Position numbers and translations under genes: made by a program
In this document: piece after piece, positions 25,207 to 34,551 of the stretch
How positions within the stretch are numbered: position 1 is the first letter of the stretch
How the letters are laid out: each line of letters begins with the position of its first letter
The notes under the pieces: model-generated
Databases searched by the model: none
What the model saw: the letters and a program-made list of their open reading frames with translations, nothing else
Told to the model about the DNA's origin: nothing
Assembly: GCA_947499505.1 (NCBI GenBank)
Contig: CANMOQ010000002.1
Span: forward strand, 496,001 to 560,000
Origin: an uncultured Erythrobacter sp.
GTDB lineage: Bacteria; Pseudomonadota; Alphaproteobacteria; Sphingomonadales; Sphingomonadaceae
DNA length: 64,000 nucleotides
Direction of reading: 5' to 3'

Positions 25207-27173
25207 ATAGCAGCAAAATACGTGTCCTGGTGACTTGCGCTGGAAGCGGCGTCGCGCAATCGGTAATCGACTCGCTGCGGTATTACAAAGAAACTTACTT
25301 TGTTGTTACCTCAGATCAGGGTCGCCTCAAATACTCGGTCCCCGATTGCGATGCTTTCGTGGATTTGCCGCAGATTACAGATGCGGGCTATGCTGCCGCT
25401 ATCCGTGATATCTGCAAGCGACTTGCTATTGATGTTTTGATACCCGGTCACGATCTTGAATTGGAGCTGTTTTCGCGTGAGCGTAATCAATTCAATGCCA
25501 TCGGCACCGAAGTAGCTGTTAGTGGTCTTGCCTTAACCAAATTGCTCCGCAACAAGCTTGATTGGGCAAGAGCGTTTCGTGAGAAAACGAAAGTTATCGC
25601 TCCATCGTATTCTGTCGAAGAAGTGAGGAAAGGTGCGGCAGACGGCGAGTTTCCCATGATTGCGAAACCTGCCGGCGGATCGGCATCTTCCGATCTTCAC
25701 ATCTTGCACTCGGTGGACGATGCTGAAGGTTTGCCCGATGACCTAGTGGTCCAGGCTTTTCTCTATCCGAAACGATCTGCCCCAGAATTCGAGGCAGTGC
25801 AAAGTGCTGTTCAAGCTGGCAAAGTCGTTCAAATATCTGAAGTCTCCGTGCAACTGGTGTATTCCGCTACGGGGGCATTGATTGGACGCTTTGCTTCGCT
25901 CAATCGTTTAAAGGGAGGGGTGCCCGTCGAAATTGTGCCGATCGAAGACGAGGGTTTATGGGCGGCTGTCAAACAGATTGAAGACGTGCTTGCGGATATG
26001 GATCCGGTCGGACCCATTAACATCCAGGGCCGAATAACTGACGAGGGCGTCAGATTCTTTGAAATGAACCCTCGTTTCACCGGAATTACTGGGAACCGAG
26101 CGCAGTTTGGCTTCAATGAAGTTGACGCGGTTTGCAAAGATCTGACCCGCCAAAATGTGCCTGAATTGAAAGTGAATCTCTCGAAGGTTGGCGTCCGCCA
26201 AGTGGCTTGCAGAGTTTGGCCAGATGAGAATTTTGGATTTAGGCGCTCCGCTCGTAAGCTTGCGACTGTAGCGGTCTCAGGCGGCACAAGCTGGTTGGGA
26301 CGCACTTTTATTGATCGATGCGAAGGCGCTGGGCTGCAGATTGCCGTGTTGTCTCGTGCAGCCTCAGTCGAGAAAACGAAAAGCCAATTTTCGCACCTAC
26401 CATTTGTCAAAGTAATAGACAGTGCTGGCCCTGATGCGATGAACTGTCTCGCCTCAGCAGATGCATTGGTTAATTTGGCGTCTGCGAGGCCGCCAGATGG
26501 CGTCGACGCGATACGCTCTTCCTACGAATTCCAGGTCGATTTGATGACTAAGGCGGTTGCTTCGCAAATACCATTCATCCTGAATGTATCGTCTCAATCG
26601 GTCTATGGCCCTTCCAACAAGGCGTGGGTTGAGGGCTCTGGAATCCGTACCACTACGCCATATGCATTTTCGAAGTACGCCATTGAAACCCACCTGCGTG
26701 AGTTGAGTTTTCTGAATCCCCAAATGGCAGCAATTTCGCTTCGTGTGGCCCGGTTGTTCGGCGCGGCAGATGGCTTGCGCGACAATGAGTTTCCGCACAA
26801 ATTTGTAAAAAGTGCGGTCACTGGTGGAGAAATTGTCGTCACTGCTCCTAATGACACGTTAGATTTGTTGGACGTCCATGACGCGTCAGAATCGATAATG
26901 CACTTTTTGCAGGCCCCGCCTGAAGCGGGGTCCATGGTCTATAATGTTGGGGCAGGACGAGGCACGACGATTAAGGAGTACGTTGATGCGGTCGGCGCCA
27001 TTAGTCAGGAGCTTGGCCTACCTGGGCCGACGGTATCAATAAACGCGAGTGAAGGCACGCAAATTATCAGCGGCGGTTTTATGGATTGCGGTCTCGCAAA
27101 CGAGGCTGGGTGGTCGCCCAATTACTCCATTGCTAAATCAATTAAATCGTTGGTGTCACATTTCCAAAGATAG
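25203..27173 (+). CDS. ATP-grasp ligase fused to NAD-dependent epimerase/dehydratase (SDR)
   Basis: A 656-residue two-domain protein without a named family here. Residues 1-345 look like a carbamoyl-phosphate-synthase-type ATP-grasp protein: a pre-grasp Rossmann-like start (VLVTCAGSGVAQSVIDSL), K155 in FPMIAKPAGGSAS, and the metal-binding E287/N289 in FFEMNPRFTG. Residues 353-656 are a complete extended SDR with GGTSWLG at 360-366, SSQSVYG at 463-469 and the Y487/K491 pair. Both catalytic sets look intact. It is translationally coupled to the initiating transferase gene. It may join an amino acid or other acyl group to a sugar and reshape that sugar; substrate is unknown. Confidence 0.85.
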   Translation: MNSSKIRVLVTCAGSGVAQSVIDSLRYYKETYFVVTSDQGRLKYSVPDCDAFVDLPQITDAGYAAAIRDICKRLAIDVLIPGHDLELELFSRERNQFNAIGTEVAVSGLALTKLLRNKLDWARAFREKTKVIAPSYSVEEVRKGAADGEFPMIAKPAGGSASSDLHILHSVDDAEGLPDDLVVQAFLYPKRSAPEFEAVQSAVQAGKVVQISEVSVQLVYSATGALIGRFASLNRLKGGVPVEIVPIEDEGLWAAVKQIEDVLADMDPVGPINIQGRITDEGVRFFEMNPRFTGITGNRAQFGFNEVDAVCKDLTRQNVPELKVNLSKVGVRQVACRVWPDENFGFRRSARKLATVAVSGGTSWLGRTFIDRCEGAGLQIAVLSRAASVEKTKSQFSHLPFVKVIDSAGPDAMNCLASADALVNLASARPPDGVDAIRSSYEFQVDLMTKAVASQIPFILNVSSQSVYGPSNKAWVEGSGIRTTTPYAFSKYAIETHLRELSFLNPQMAAISLRVARLFGAADGLRDNEFPHKFVKSAVTGGEIVVTAPNDTLDLLDVHDASESIMHFLQAPPEAGSMVYNVGAGRGTTIKEYVDAVGAISQELGLPGPTVSINASEGTQIISGGFMDCGLANEAGWSPNYSIAKSIKSLVSHFQR

Positions 27174-27212
27174 CCTTCGGTCCGCCACGCGGACTTTGAG
27201 AGATTTTCCTGT

Positions 27213-28322
27213 ATGTCAGTGAGCCGAAACTTTCTTGTTTCAATCTTCGCCGCCCTAGCAGTGTGGTGCGTGACTTTGACGTTTCTTTCCCCCATTTTTT
27301 GGGCTGGAGGGGTGTTGTTCCTCGCTGCTCTTTTTATGGTTGGTGGTAATCAAGTTGGATCGATTAATAAGCGCGATACAACGCTGTTGTTCCTTATATT
27401 CCTTTTGTTAATGATTCAATTTTCCTGGGGATACTTCAATGAATACTACAATCTAAGGCAGCTTTTGTTTGTCGCGTTTAGCGCAGTTCTCGCCATGGCG
27501 ATCAGTAAGATAAGGTCATCGGTCGAAGTCGCTTGGTTGCCTTTTTATATAACTGGAGGCTTGCTTTTACTGTTGATCCTATCTGGGATTGACCCGGAGA
27601 GGGTGTTGGTTCGCAACTCACGTAACTTCCTTTCAGTCGTTATGCTTGGGTTATTTGCTTCTGCGGTCGTGCTCTCGAAGCCGCCACAAGTGAGCAAAAA
27701 TCATATTTTGGCCGCCTTCCTGACGATCGTGATTTCAGTCCTGAGCGAAGGACGAGCGGGCATCATCGCTTCTGTATTATTGATGGTACTCGTTCTAGCT
27801 AAAGGAGCGTTGGATGAACGCCGCGTGGTCTCCAGCGTCATCCGGAATGCCATTCTGGTAACCGTTTTGATGATATTGCTAGCGGCAGTGGCTGACTCCT
27901 TGCTGGAACTGGTACCTAGATTGCGTAATCGCGGCCTGCATGACTTTTCTCGTATGACGATTAACTTGATGTACTTCCAAGGGATATCGTTTTCGGAGTT
28001 CATTTTTGGCCGGAATTATTTCGAGATATTTTTTCTGCAGAAATTTGGCTACAATCTGCACAACTCGTATTTGGCAGCGTGGGCGAACCTCGGCATTGCG
28101 TACCTTGGTCTAATTGCCTTTTGCTTACTTAAATCCGTCCTAAAAAGGCGCGAATGGCCATTTTTTTGGATTGTTTTGTTTTGCCTAGGCCTCCGAGCTA
28201 TTACCGACGTTCAAATGCTCGGCGCAAAATACGACTACCTATTTTTGACTATGCTCTTTCTGGGACATCGGCATGTGCCAAATCTAATGCGATCGAAAGC
28301 GAAGCCTGACCATGCCGCATAA
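27213..28322 (+). CDS. O-antigen polymerase/ligase-like membrane protein
   Basis: A 369-residue integral membrane protein with about ten hydrophobic segments and a periplasmic loop around residues 225-290 (LVPRLRNRGLHDFSRMT, then YNLHNSYLAAWANLGI). The HNSYLxxWxNLG-type motif in this loop fits the Wzy/WaaL superfamily. Codon use and base composition are clearly more A/T-rich than the backbone. It overlaps the sulfotransferase gene by 11 bases. It could polymerise the repeat unit, with the protein encoded at 40735 being the second candidate. Confidence 0.8.
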   Translation: MSVSRNFLVSIFAALAVWCVTLTFLSPIFWAGGVLFLAALFMVGGNQVGSINKRDTTLLFLIFLLLMIQFSWGYFNEYYNLRQLLFVAFSAVLAMAISKIRSSVEVAWLPFYITGGLLLLLILSGIDPERVLVRNSRNFLSVVMLGLFASAVVLSKPPQVSKNHILAAFLTIVISVLSEGRAGIIASVLLMVLVLAKGALDERRVVSSVIRNAILVTVLMILLAAVADSLLELVPRLRNRGLHDFSRMTINLMYFQGISFSEFIFGRNYFEIFFLQKFGYNLHNSYLAAWANLGIAYLGLIAFCLLKSVLKRREWPFFWIVLFCLGLRAITDVQMLGAKYDYLFLTMLFLGHRHVPNLMRSKAKPDHAA

Positions 28323-29220
28323 GCCAATAGACTTTTTCATCCTAGGTGCGCCGAAGTGTGCGACGACCGCTTTAGCCAGCTACTTGGATCACCACTCACA
28401 GGTCGAAATCTCTAAGCCGAAGGAGCCACATTTCTTCGATGCAGACTACACCGAAGACAAGCAGGCTTATGAGGCAAGATATTTCGCCAGTTCTAACAAT
28501 GTAATAGCCCGAGGGGAAGCCACTCCAAGTTATTTGATGGTGCCATGGGTGGCGAAAAGGATCGCGCAGTACAATCCGCGGGCCAAGCTTATTGTCTGTT
28601 TAAGAGATCCAGTTGGCCGAGCATTTTCCTCATGGTGGATGCTGTATTCGCGAGGTCTCGAAAAATTGGATTTTGCTGAAGCGATCCGCGCGGAGCATGA
28701 TCAAGGCAGCATATTTGATAAACCAGCAGCTCAGGAACTATGGACTGCACAGATTGATGCGATTGCCAAAGGTGAAGAGTTGCCAGTTAGAACTTATTTG
28801 GCAGCAGGCGATTACGCCAAACATTTGGCGCGTTACATGGATCTGTTTCCGCGGGAACAGATCCATGTGGTTCTAAGCTCTCGGCTAAAGTCCCAAAGGC
28901 AATGTGAACTTGAGCAGGCCTATCGCTTTCTATCAGTAGATCCACCGTCTGCTCCTTTGCAAGGCGAGGGTCCAGTCAATGCAGCTTACGGCGCGAACGC
29001 TGGAAAAGTCTTACGCCTCGCTCAGAAGCTGAATTTGATGCAGTTTCGCTCAATAGTGCCCAATGCTCTCAGGGAACCGATCAAAGCGCGCTTGTCGAAA
29101 ATGGGCAAGGCGCCGCATATCGATGATCAGACACGATCTTACCTTAAGGGCCACTTTGAAGGTGGAATCTCTGCGCTCGAGGCGCAATGGCAGTTGGACC
29201 TTGCTGAATGGCGGAAATAG
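28312..29220 (+). CDS. sulfotransferase domain protein
   Basis: A 302-residue PAPS-dependent sulfotransferase similar to heparan/carbohydrate sulfotransferases. The 5'-phosphosulfate loop is GAPKCATTA at 12-20, and the 3'-phosphate motif RDPVGRAFSSWWM is near residues 101-113. KPKEPHFFD and GEATPSYL are also conserved in the family. No signal peptide or membrane helix is seen, so it should act in the cytosol, before export. It overlaps the upstream polymerase-like gene, implying that the glycan repeat is sulfated. PAPS supply genes are not in the window. Confidence 0.88.
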   Translation: MPHKPIDFFILGAPKCATTALASYLDHHSQVEISKPKEPHFFDADYTEDKQAYEARYFASSNNVIARGEATPSYLMVPWVAKRIAQYNPRAKLIVCLRDPVGRAFSSWWMLYSRGLEKLDFAEAIRAEHDQGSIFDKPAAQELWTAQIDAIAKGEELPVRTYLAAGDYAKHLARYMDLFPREQIHVVLSSRLKSQRQCELEQAYRFLSVDPPSAPLQGEGPVNAAYGANAGKVLRLAQKLNLMQFRSIVPNALREPIKARLSKMGKAPHIDDQTRSYLKGHFEGGISALEAQWQLDLAEWRK

Positions 29221-29398
29221 TCTTGCCTTGTGCGGCTTCACGTGTTTGCTCTTCACCTAGAGGCTTTTTCAGTGGGGTGCTTGTTTGGAGTTTTCTGGGC
29301 GCCCCGGCACGTGTAATGATTGCGTTGACCTGGGTAGGCTTAACACATTCCTCGCCAGATTCAGCAAGGCAAAATTGTCAAAAGAATAGGGTTCACAA

Positions 29399-31342
29399 AT
29401 GGTCGATTGGCTAAAGTCTCTATCGACTCTGAACCGGCGCAGTAAGGTCGCTCTACAGGTTCTTGTCGATTTATTCCTGATTGTTTTGTCGTTTAATGTA
29501 GGCATGCTCATTCGCCTGGAGAGCTTTGAATATCTGGCGAATGACCGGCTCTGGCTGCCCCTAGCCTTCGCAACTGTCGCCACTATCGCGACGTTTCGTA
29601 TCACTGGTCTCTACAAGTCATTGGTTAGATTTGTAACCAGCCAAATAATGGTCTCGATTAGCAAGGGTGCGCTGGTTTTCGCCGCAGTCATATTGATAAC
29701 CAACTACCTGACAGTCGCGGGCCTCCCGCGTTCAGTGCCAATCATTTCTATCGGTCTCATTGTCTTAACCGTTGGTGGTCTGCGCTTTTTCGTCAGACAG
29801 ATTATTCGCATGCCAATGCAAGTCATTAAGCAGCCTGTTGTCATTTATGGCGCGCGCGACGCAGGCCTTGAGGTGCTTAACTCCCTGACTTACGGACGCG
29901 ATTACGTCCCAGTCGCGTTTGTGGATGATGATCCGAACTTGCAAGGTCTAACGGTGGGCGGATTGCGCGTCCATGCGCCGTCAAAGATGCCGAAACTGGG
30001 AGAGAAGTATCCACTGCAGGCGATTTTGCTTGCGATGCCAAATCTTAGCAATGCTCGCCGCCGTGAGATATTTCGTGAGCTGGAAGACCTCCATTTGGAG
30101 GTCAAGACGGTACCTGGTTTGTCTGATATTATCAGTGGCAAGGCGCAGGTATCGGATTTGCGCAATGTGACCGCTGAAGATTTGTTGGGACGCGACCCTG
30201 TCGCTCCAGATAAAGAACTTCTCTCTCAGAACGTTGCTGGAAAAGTGGTTATGGTTACGGGCGGTGGAGGCTCAATTGGTAGTGAGCTTTGCCGGCAAAT
30301 ACTTCTGCAGAACCCCAAGACGTTGATCATCTACGAGATGTCCGAGTTTGCACTTTATGCGATAGACGCTGAGCTCGCCGACAACGCTAAACGTAACGAC
30401 ATAAGCGCCAAAATCGTGCCAGTGCTCGGGTCTGTTCAGCATGCGAAGCGGCTGCAAGCAGTGATCGAGCAATTTGATGTGCAAACTGTCTATCACGCAG
30501 CGGCCTACAAGCACGTCCCTCTTGTAGAAGACAACATCGTCGAGGGCATCCGGAACAACGTTTTCGGAACTTTGGCCATTGCCACGATTGCACAAGATTC
30601 CGGTGTTGAGAACTTCATCCTGATTTCGACTGATAAAGCGGTGCGGCCCACCAACGTCATGGGCGCGACCAAACGAATTGCTGAGCTAATTTGCCAAGCA
30701 TTGTCGGAAAAAGGTGGCGCGACCACCTACTCAATGGTTCGCTTTGGTAATGTATTGGGCTCTTCTGGCTCGGTGATACCACGCTTTCAATCTCAGATTG
30801 ATAATGGTGGTCCAGTGACGGTGACGCACCGCGATATTAACCGCTATTTCATGACCATCTCTGAGGCGTCCCAGCTGGTCATTCAGGCTGGAGCTTTGGC
30901 TAAAGGCGGGGACGTTTTTGTCTTGGACATGGGTGAGCCTATTAAGATCGTCGACCTCGCCATAAGTATGATCAAGCTACATGGGCTTTCGCATTACTTC
31001 ATCGAAAGCCCTTCTGATGTTCAGACTGGCGAAGGTGAAATTCCCATCTGTTTTACGGGTCTGCGGAAGGGGGAAAAATTGTACGAGGAATTGCTCATCG
31101 GCAATGATCCTAAGCCGACACAGCATTCCCGAATAATGACCGCATCAGAAGTCAGTCTACCTCGTGAAAAGCTGGATCTTATGCTCGACAAGCTGTTGGC
31201 GGCCTGCGAGGCTTTTTCTCAGCAAGAGATTATCGATATATTATTGGAACTGCCGTTGGACTATCAACCGTGCAATGCTAATAGTCGCGGTGCAGTAACA
31301 GATGCTCTCGCCAAAGAAGCGAAAAACGCGCCAGCAAAATAA
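29399..31342 (+). CDS. CapD/PglF/WbpM-type UDP-sugar 4,6-dehydratase
   Basis: A 647-residue membrane-bound nucleoside-diphosphate sugar dehydratase. Four transmembrane helices occupy about residues 13-125, a first Rossmann-like domain carries YGARDAGLEVL near 149-159, and the catalytic SDR domain has TGGGGSIGSELCRQ near 285-298. The catalytic region reads STDKAVRPTNVMGATKR, with Met in place of the usual SDR Tyr, a known feature of PglF/WbpM enzymes. It probably makes UDP-4-keto-6-deoxy-GlcNAc for a QuiNAc/bacillosamine-type sugar. It converges with the aminotransferase gene after 48 bases. Confidence 0.9.
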   Translation: MVDWLKSLSTLNRRSKVALQVLVDLFLIVLSFNVGMLIRLESFEYLANDRLWLPLAFATVATIATFRITGLYKSLVRFVTSQIMVSISKGALVFAAVILITNYLTVAGLPRSVPIISIGLIVLTVGGLRFFVRQIIRMPMQVIKQPVVIYGARDAGLEVLNSLTYGRDYVPVAFVDDDPNLQGLTVGGLRVHAPSKMPKLGEKYPLQAILLAMPNLSNARRREIFRELEDLHLEVKTVPGLSDIISGKAQVSDLRNVTAEDLLGRDPVAPDKELLSQNVAGKVVMVTGGGGSIGSELCRQILLQNPKTLIIYEMSEFALYAIDAELADNAKRNDISAKIVPVLGSVQHAKRLQAVIEQFDVQTVYHAAAYKHVPLVEDNIVEGIRNNVFGTLAIATIAQDSGVENFILISTDKAVRPTNVMGATKRIAELICQALSEKGGATTYSMVRFGNVLGSSGSVIPRFQSQIDNGGPVTVTHRDINRYFMTISEASQLVIQAGALAKGGDVFVLDMGEPIKIVDLAISMIKLHGLSHYFIESPSDVQTGEGEIPICFTGLRKGEKLYEELLIGNDPKPTQHSRIMTASEVSLPREKLDLMLDKLLAACEAFSQQEIIDILLELPLDYQPCNANSRGAVTDALAKEAKNAPAK

Positions 31343-31390
31343 GACGAGTAGCCTCCATGTAGGGAAGCTGATACGTTTAAGCTGATGATC

Positions 31391-32515
31391 TTAGGAAAAT
31401 AAGCTGAGAGTTCTATCAATCACCTCGGTGAATTCTGCATCAGTCATGTCACTCCCTGAGGGCAGGCATAGGCCGGTTTCGAACAGCTTCTCATCAAATC
31501 CTATACCGTGGTATGTCGTACCACGGTAAATCGGTTGCATGTGCATGGGCTTCCATAAGGGTCGCGACTCGATGTCGTGCTCAAGAAGCATCAACCGGAC
31601 CTCTTCTCGGGTGACGCCTGTTACATCGGGGTCAATCGTTAAAGTTGTCAGCCAGCGAGTTCCTCGATAACCCTCTGGTTCTGGCAGGAACTGCACACCG
31701 CTTCTTGTTAGTGCCCGTTGGTATTGATCAAAAATCTCCCGTCGGCGCGCCACACGTTTATCGAGAACCTCAACCTGCCCCAAGCCGATCGCTGCGGATA
31801 TGTTAGAAAGCCTGTAGTTGTATCCCACACTGGAGTGCTCGTAGTGCGGCGCAGGATCCCTGGCTTGTGTCGCAAGGAAGCGTGCCCGCTCCGCCCATTC
31901 TGGGTGCCGGGTTACGAGCATGCCGCCACCGGACGTGGTAATTATCTTATTGCCGTTGAATGATAAAATCGCGGCGTCGCCGCCGGTGCCAGCCTTTCTA
32001 GATCCATCGAGCTCAGCACCAAAACTCTCTGCAGAATCGACAATAAGGCGAACGCCGTATTTGGCAGATAGGGCCTCCAAAGCTGTTAGATTTACGCTTT
32101 GTCCGTAAAGGTCGGTGGGAACGATAGCTTTTGGGAGGCGACCTTCCATGGCGGCCAATTCCAACTCATTTGCCAAAATATCGCAGTTTATTGTCCATGT
32201 TGCTGGGTCCAAATCAAAAAAGCGCGGCTTTGCTCCGAGATAGGTAATGGGGAATACTCCGCCGGCGAAGGTCATCGAAGACACCCAAACTTCGTCGTCA
32301 GGCCCAACTCCAGCAACCATCAACGCGAGGTGCAGCGCTGCTGTACCTGAAGACAGGCCAACACAGGATAGCCCGCCGCCGAGATATTCCGATACGGCGG
32401 CCTCAAATTGATCCAATTGCGGGCCGAGCGGCGCTACAAAATTAGAGGCAAACGCCTCTTTCACATATATCTCTTCCTTCCCTGACATGTGAGGGCGAGA
32501 TAGGAAAATTCGCAT
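31391..32515 (-). CDS. DegT/DnrJ/EryC1 sugar aminotransferase, PglE-like
   Basis: A 374-residue PLP-dependent enzyme that aminates keto-sugars. GLSSGTAALHLAL (54-66) binds the cofactor phosphate, DSAESFGAELDG follows, and the Schiff-base lysine is K190 in LSFNGNKIITTSGGGML. The SFNGNK version is common in PglE/perosamine-synthase-like enzymes that use the product of PglF-type dehydratases such as its neighbour. The ATG at 32515 begins the family N-terminus MRIFLSRPHMSG; the frame extends to 32698 but without similarity. It is the only gene in the interior of the locus on the minus strand. Confidence 0.9.
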   Translation of the reverse strand: MRIFLSRPHMSGKEEIYVKEAFASNFVAPLGPQLDQFEAAVSEYLGGGLSCVGLSSGTAALHLALMVAGVGPDDEVWVSSMTFAGGVFPITYLGAKPRFFDLDPATWTINCDILANELELAAMEGRLPKAIVPTDLYGQSVNLTALEALSAKYGVRLIVDSAESFGAELDGSRKAGTGGDAAILSFNGNKIITTSGGGMLVTRHPEWAERARFLATQARDPAPHYEHSSVGYNYRLSNISAAIGLGQVEVLDKRVARRREIFDQYQRALTRSGVQFLPEPEGYRGTRWLTTLTIDPDVTGVTREEVRLMLLEHDIESRPLWKPMHMQPIYRGTTYHGIGFDEKLFETGLCLPSGSDMTDAEFTEVIDRTLSLFS

Positions 32516-32871
32516 CGAACTGGTGTACTCCAATTGCCTATATACCGCGCCGGCGCTAGCTGCCCTCGATAAAGGAGCGGCAGTCACGAAGTCCCTCGAT
32601 CCTTGGACCTCATATTCGCAGGCTGACCAAGTTTGGGTGCCGTTATTGCCAATCGGCGGTTTCCGCCTTCGGCTACTACCATCTTTGGCCCAAAACAATG
32701 GTCAGCTTTAACGCAAGCTGCGGACGAAGAGTTGCAATGTGACGCCAGCCGGGGTCGCAATGCTCAAGGTTGGTTGAGAATAAGGTCGCTTTTCAGGTCT
32801 GATACAGCATTGTGCGGTGAAACGTCTGTTTTCAGTCAAGCTGGGGAAGCGTGGAGCGCTAGGATGAGCCG
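32516..32871. other. divergent intergenic region, no gene seen
   Basis: This 356-base interval separates the minus-strand aminotransferase gene from the plus-strand beta-helix gene and should contain both promoters. Short frames within it (for example 32633-32881) have no recognisable motifs or family-like composition. No clear -35/-10 pair or dyad could be defended. Confidence 0.5.
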
Positions 32872-34551
32872 TTGTCTTTAAAAACTTCGAGAAAATTTGC
32901 TTTCCCCAATGTCGCCCTAGGGATTGCTAGTACTTTGAGCGGTGAGCACTTTGCCGTTGCTGCTGACCAAGGCATGATGATTCTATACCTCAACGAGCGA
33001 GGCACGGCTTTGCCATGCAAAGAAATATGCTCCAGCCCAGCGCTTCATAAAACCGCTGCCCCGCCCATTATCTTGCAAAAATTCTCAGAGCTGGCGTCCC
33101 GCCTTTCCTATGCCGCCGACTTGAGCCATCATTTGCAGGTTGCCGAAGGAGATATCGTCACGATCCCTGACGTCGGTACTTACCGCGTGCTTTCACCAAA
33201 TTCGAAATTTCAGCACTTGGCACATATCGGTGCGGATGTGTCGCTTGAGGTGCTGCCCACTGACGGTGTTCACGACATTAGAGCCTTTGGCGGTGTAGGC
33301 GACTATGACAATCTGAAGGAAAGCCCTGGGAAAGTTGCAGTTAAGGCCACGGACAATTTCCCAGCAATTCTTGCAGCTGCACAAGCATTCGAAAAACACT
33401 TGAAGCGCGGCATACTCGCTTTCACTGATGGCGGAGATTACTGGGCGTCTAACATGCCGCGGTTCCGTGTATCGGACTTCACGTTATGGATTGCGAAAGG
33501 CGCCACCATACGCACGACCACACCAACATCTTTTGGGACAACAATCTACGCAGGCCAGACTGGCAAGACTAGAAACGTCAAAATTATGGGCGGAGGGTCG
33601 GTACGCAATTACCTGCCCAATCTCGATACCCTAATGGCTTGGCAGCCGAATACACCGGTGGCCGCAGGGTCTTATGTCAAAACATCGGCAAATCACGCTT
33701 ATTGGACGAGAGATGGCGGGATCACAGGTGCAACTGAGCCAACTGTAATTGCTGGATCTGAGCGTGATGGAGCAGTTGATTGGCGTGACGCACTAAACGA
33801 GAATGGCATAAGTGTTCACGGCGAACAGGTGGAAGTCGTGGGCATGATCGTGCCTGAGGCATCGAACAAGGGGATTACCTGCCAGTCTCCGCCTTGGAGC
33901 AATATCTGGTTCGAGGACAATATTGTAGGCAGGACTCATCATGACGGTATCGAACTCAAAGGCAACCAAGGGGTGGCAGGGCAAGAGGCATTATTTGGGC
34001 AGCGGGGTGCGATAATTAACAATGTTGTCGAAGATGCGGGGCGTCATGGTATTCATGTGCAGCAGCCAGCGGCCGGTACAAATAAGAACCGGCACGTAAC
34101 GATCCGAGACAACACAGTGCTAAGGAATGGCTACCGACATAGTGACCGGCGCCATACTGCATTTCGGATAAATCGATGCATTGAACCAGTCGTATTCGGA
34201 AATCGAGCGATGGACTCATCGGGCAACGGCTTCCATTTTCGCAAATGCGATTCCATTGTTGGTGATGTGTTTGTTGAGCGCTGCGGAATTTACGGACTGC
34301 ATTTGCAAGAGTGTGATGGATTTAGATTTGAAAGAATTTCCATCAATGGGGGGTCCGGAAAATTTGCCGCAATTAGGGAAATGAAAGCCCGAGGGTTTGG
34401 AAGTTATGGCAAAGTAGAAGTGCATGGAGGCAATTACACTTATGCGTTCGAAGAAATAGGGCGGTTGGGCCGGGTCCAGGCTTCTAGTGTCTCATTTGAC
34501 GCTGGGGAACTTGGCGAAATAAGAGGCGCTGTACCCAAAATCGCGTCTTGA
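32872..34551 (+). CDS. right-handed parallel beta-helix (pectin-lyase-like) protein
   Basis: A 559-residue protein. After an N-terminal region of about 110 residues comes the typical opening of pectin-lyase-like helices (VHDIRAFGGVGDYDN near 137-151). Later turns carry NIWFEDNIVGRTHHDGIELKG, HGIHVQQPA and NHVTIRDN-like repeats of beta-helix coils. Such proteins cleave or bind acidic polysaccharides or act as tailspike-like depolymerases. The start appears to be a TTG at 32872 with AGGA nearby; the first 32 residues are moderately hydrophobic but not a convincing signal peptide. Its place within the locus suggests it handles this glycan, by modification, release or epimerisation. Confidence 0.7.
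   Translation: MSLKTSRKFAFPNVALGIASTLSGEHFAVAADQGMMILYLNERGTALPCKEICSSPALHKTAAPPIILQKFSELASRLSYAADLSHHLQVAEGDIVTIPDVGTYRVLSPNSKFQHLAHIGADVSLEVLPTDGVHDIRAFGGVGDYDNLKESPGKVAVKATDNFPAILAAAQAFEKHLKRGILAFTDGGDYWASNMPRFRVSDFTLWIAKGATIRTTTPTSFGTTIYAGQTGKTRNVKIMGGGSVRNYLPNLDTLMAWQPNTPVAAGSYVKTSANHAYWTRDGGITGATEPTVIAGSERDGAVDWRDALNENGISVHGEQVEVVGMIVPEASNKGITCQSPPWSNIWFEDNIVGRTHHDGIELKGNQGVAGQEALFGQRGAIINNVVEDAGRHGIHVQQPAAGTNKNRHVTIRDNTVLRNGYRHSDRRHTAFRINRCIEPVVFGNRAMDSSGNGFHFRKCDSIVGDVFVERCGIYGLHLQECDGFRFERISINGGSGKFAAIREMKARGFGSYGKVEVHGGNYTYAFEEIGRLGRVQASSVSFDAGELGEIRGAVPKIAS

Noticed and set aside
30000..31000. CapD-type dehydratase considered inactive because the SDR tyrosine is missing
   Set aside because: Met at this place is normal for the PglF/WbpM group, so the enzyme is expected to be active.
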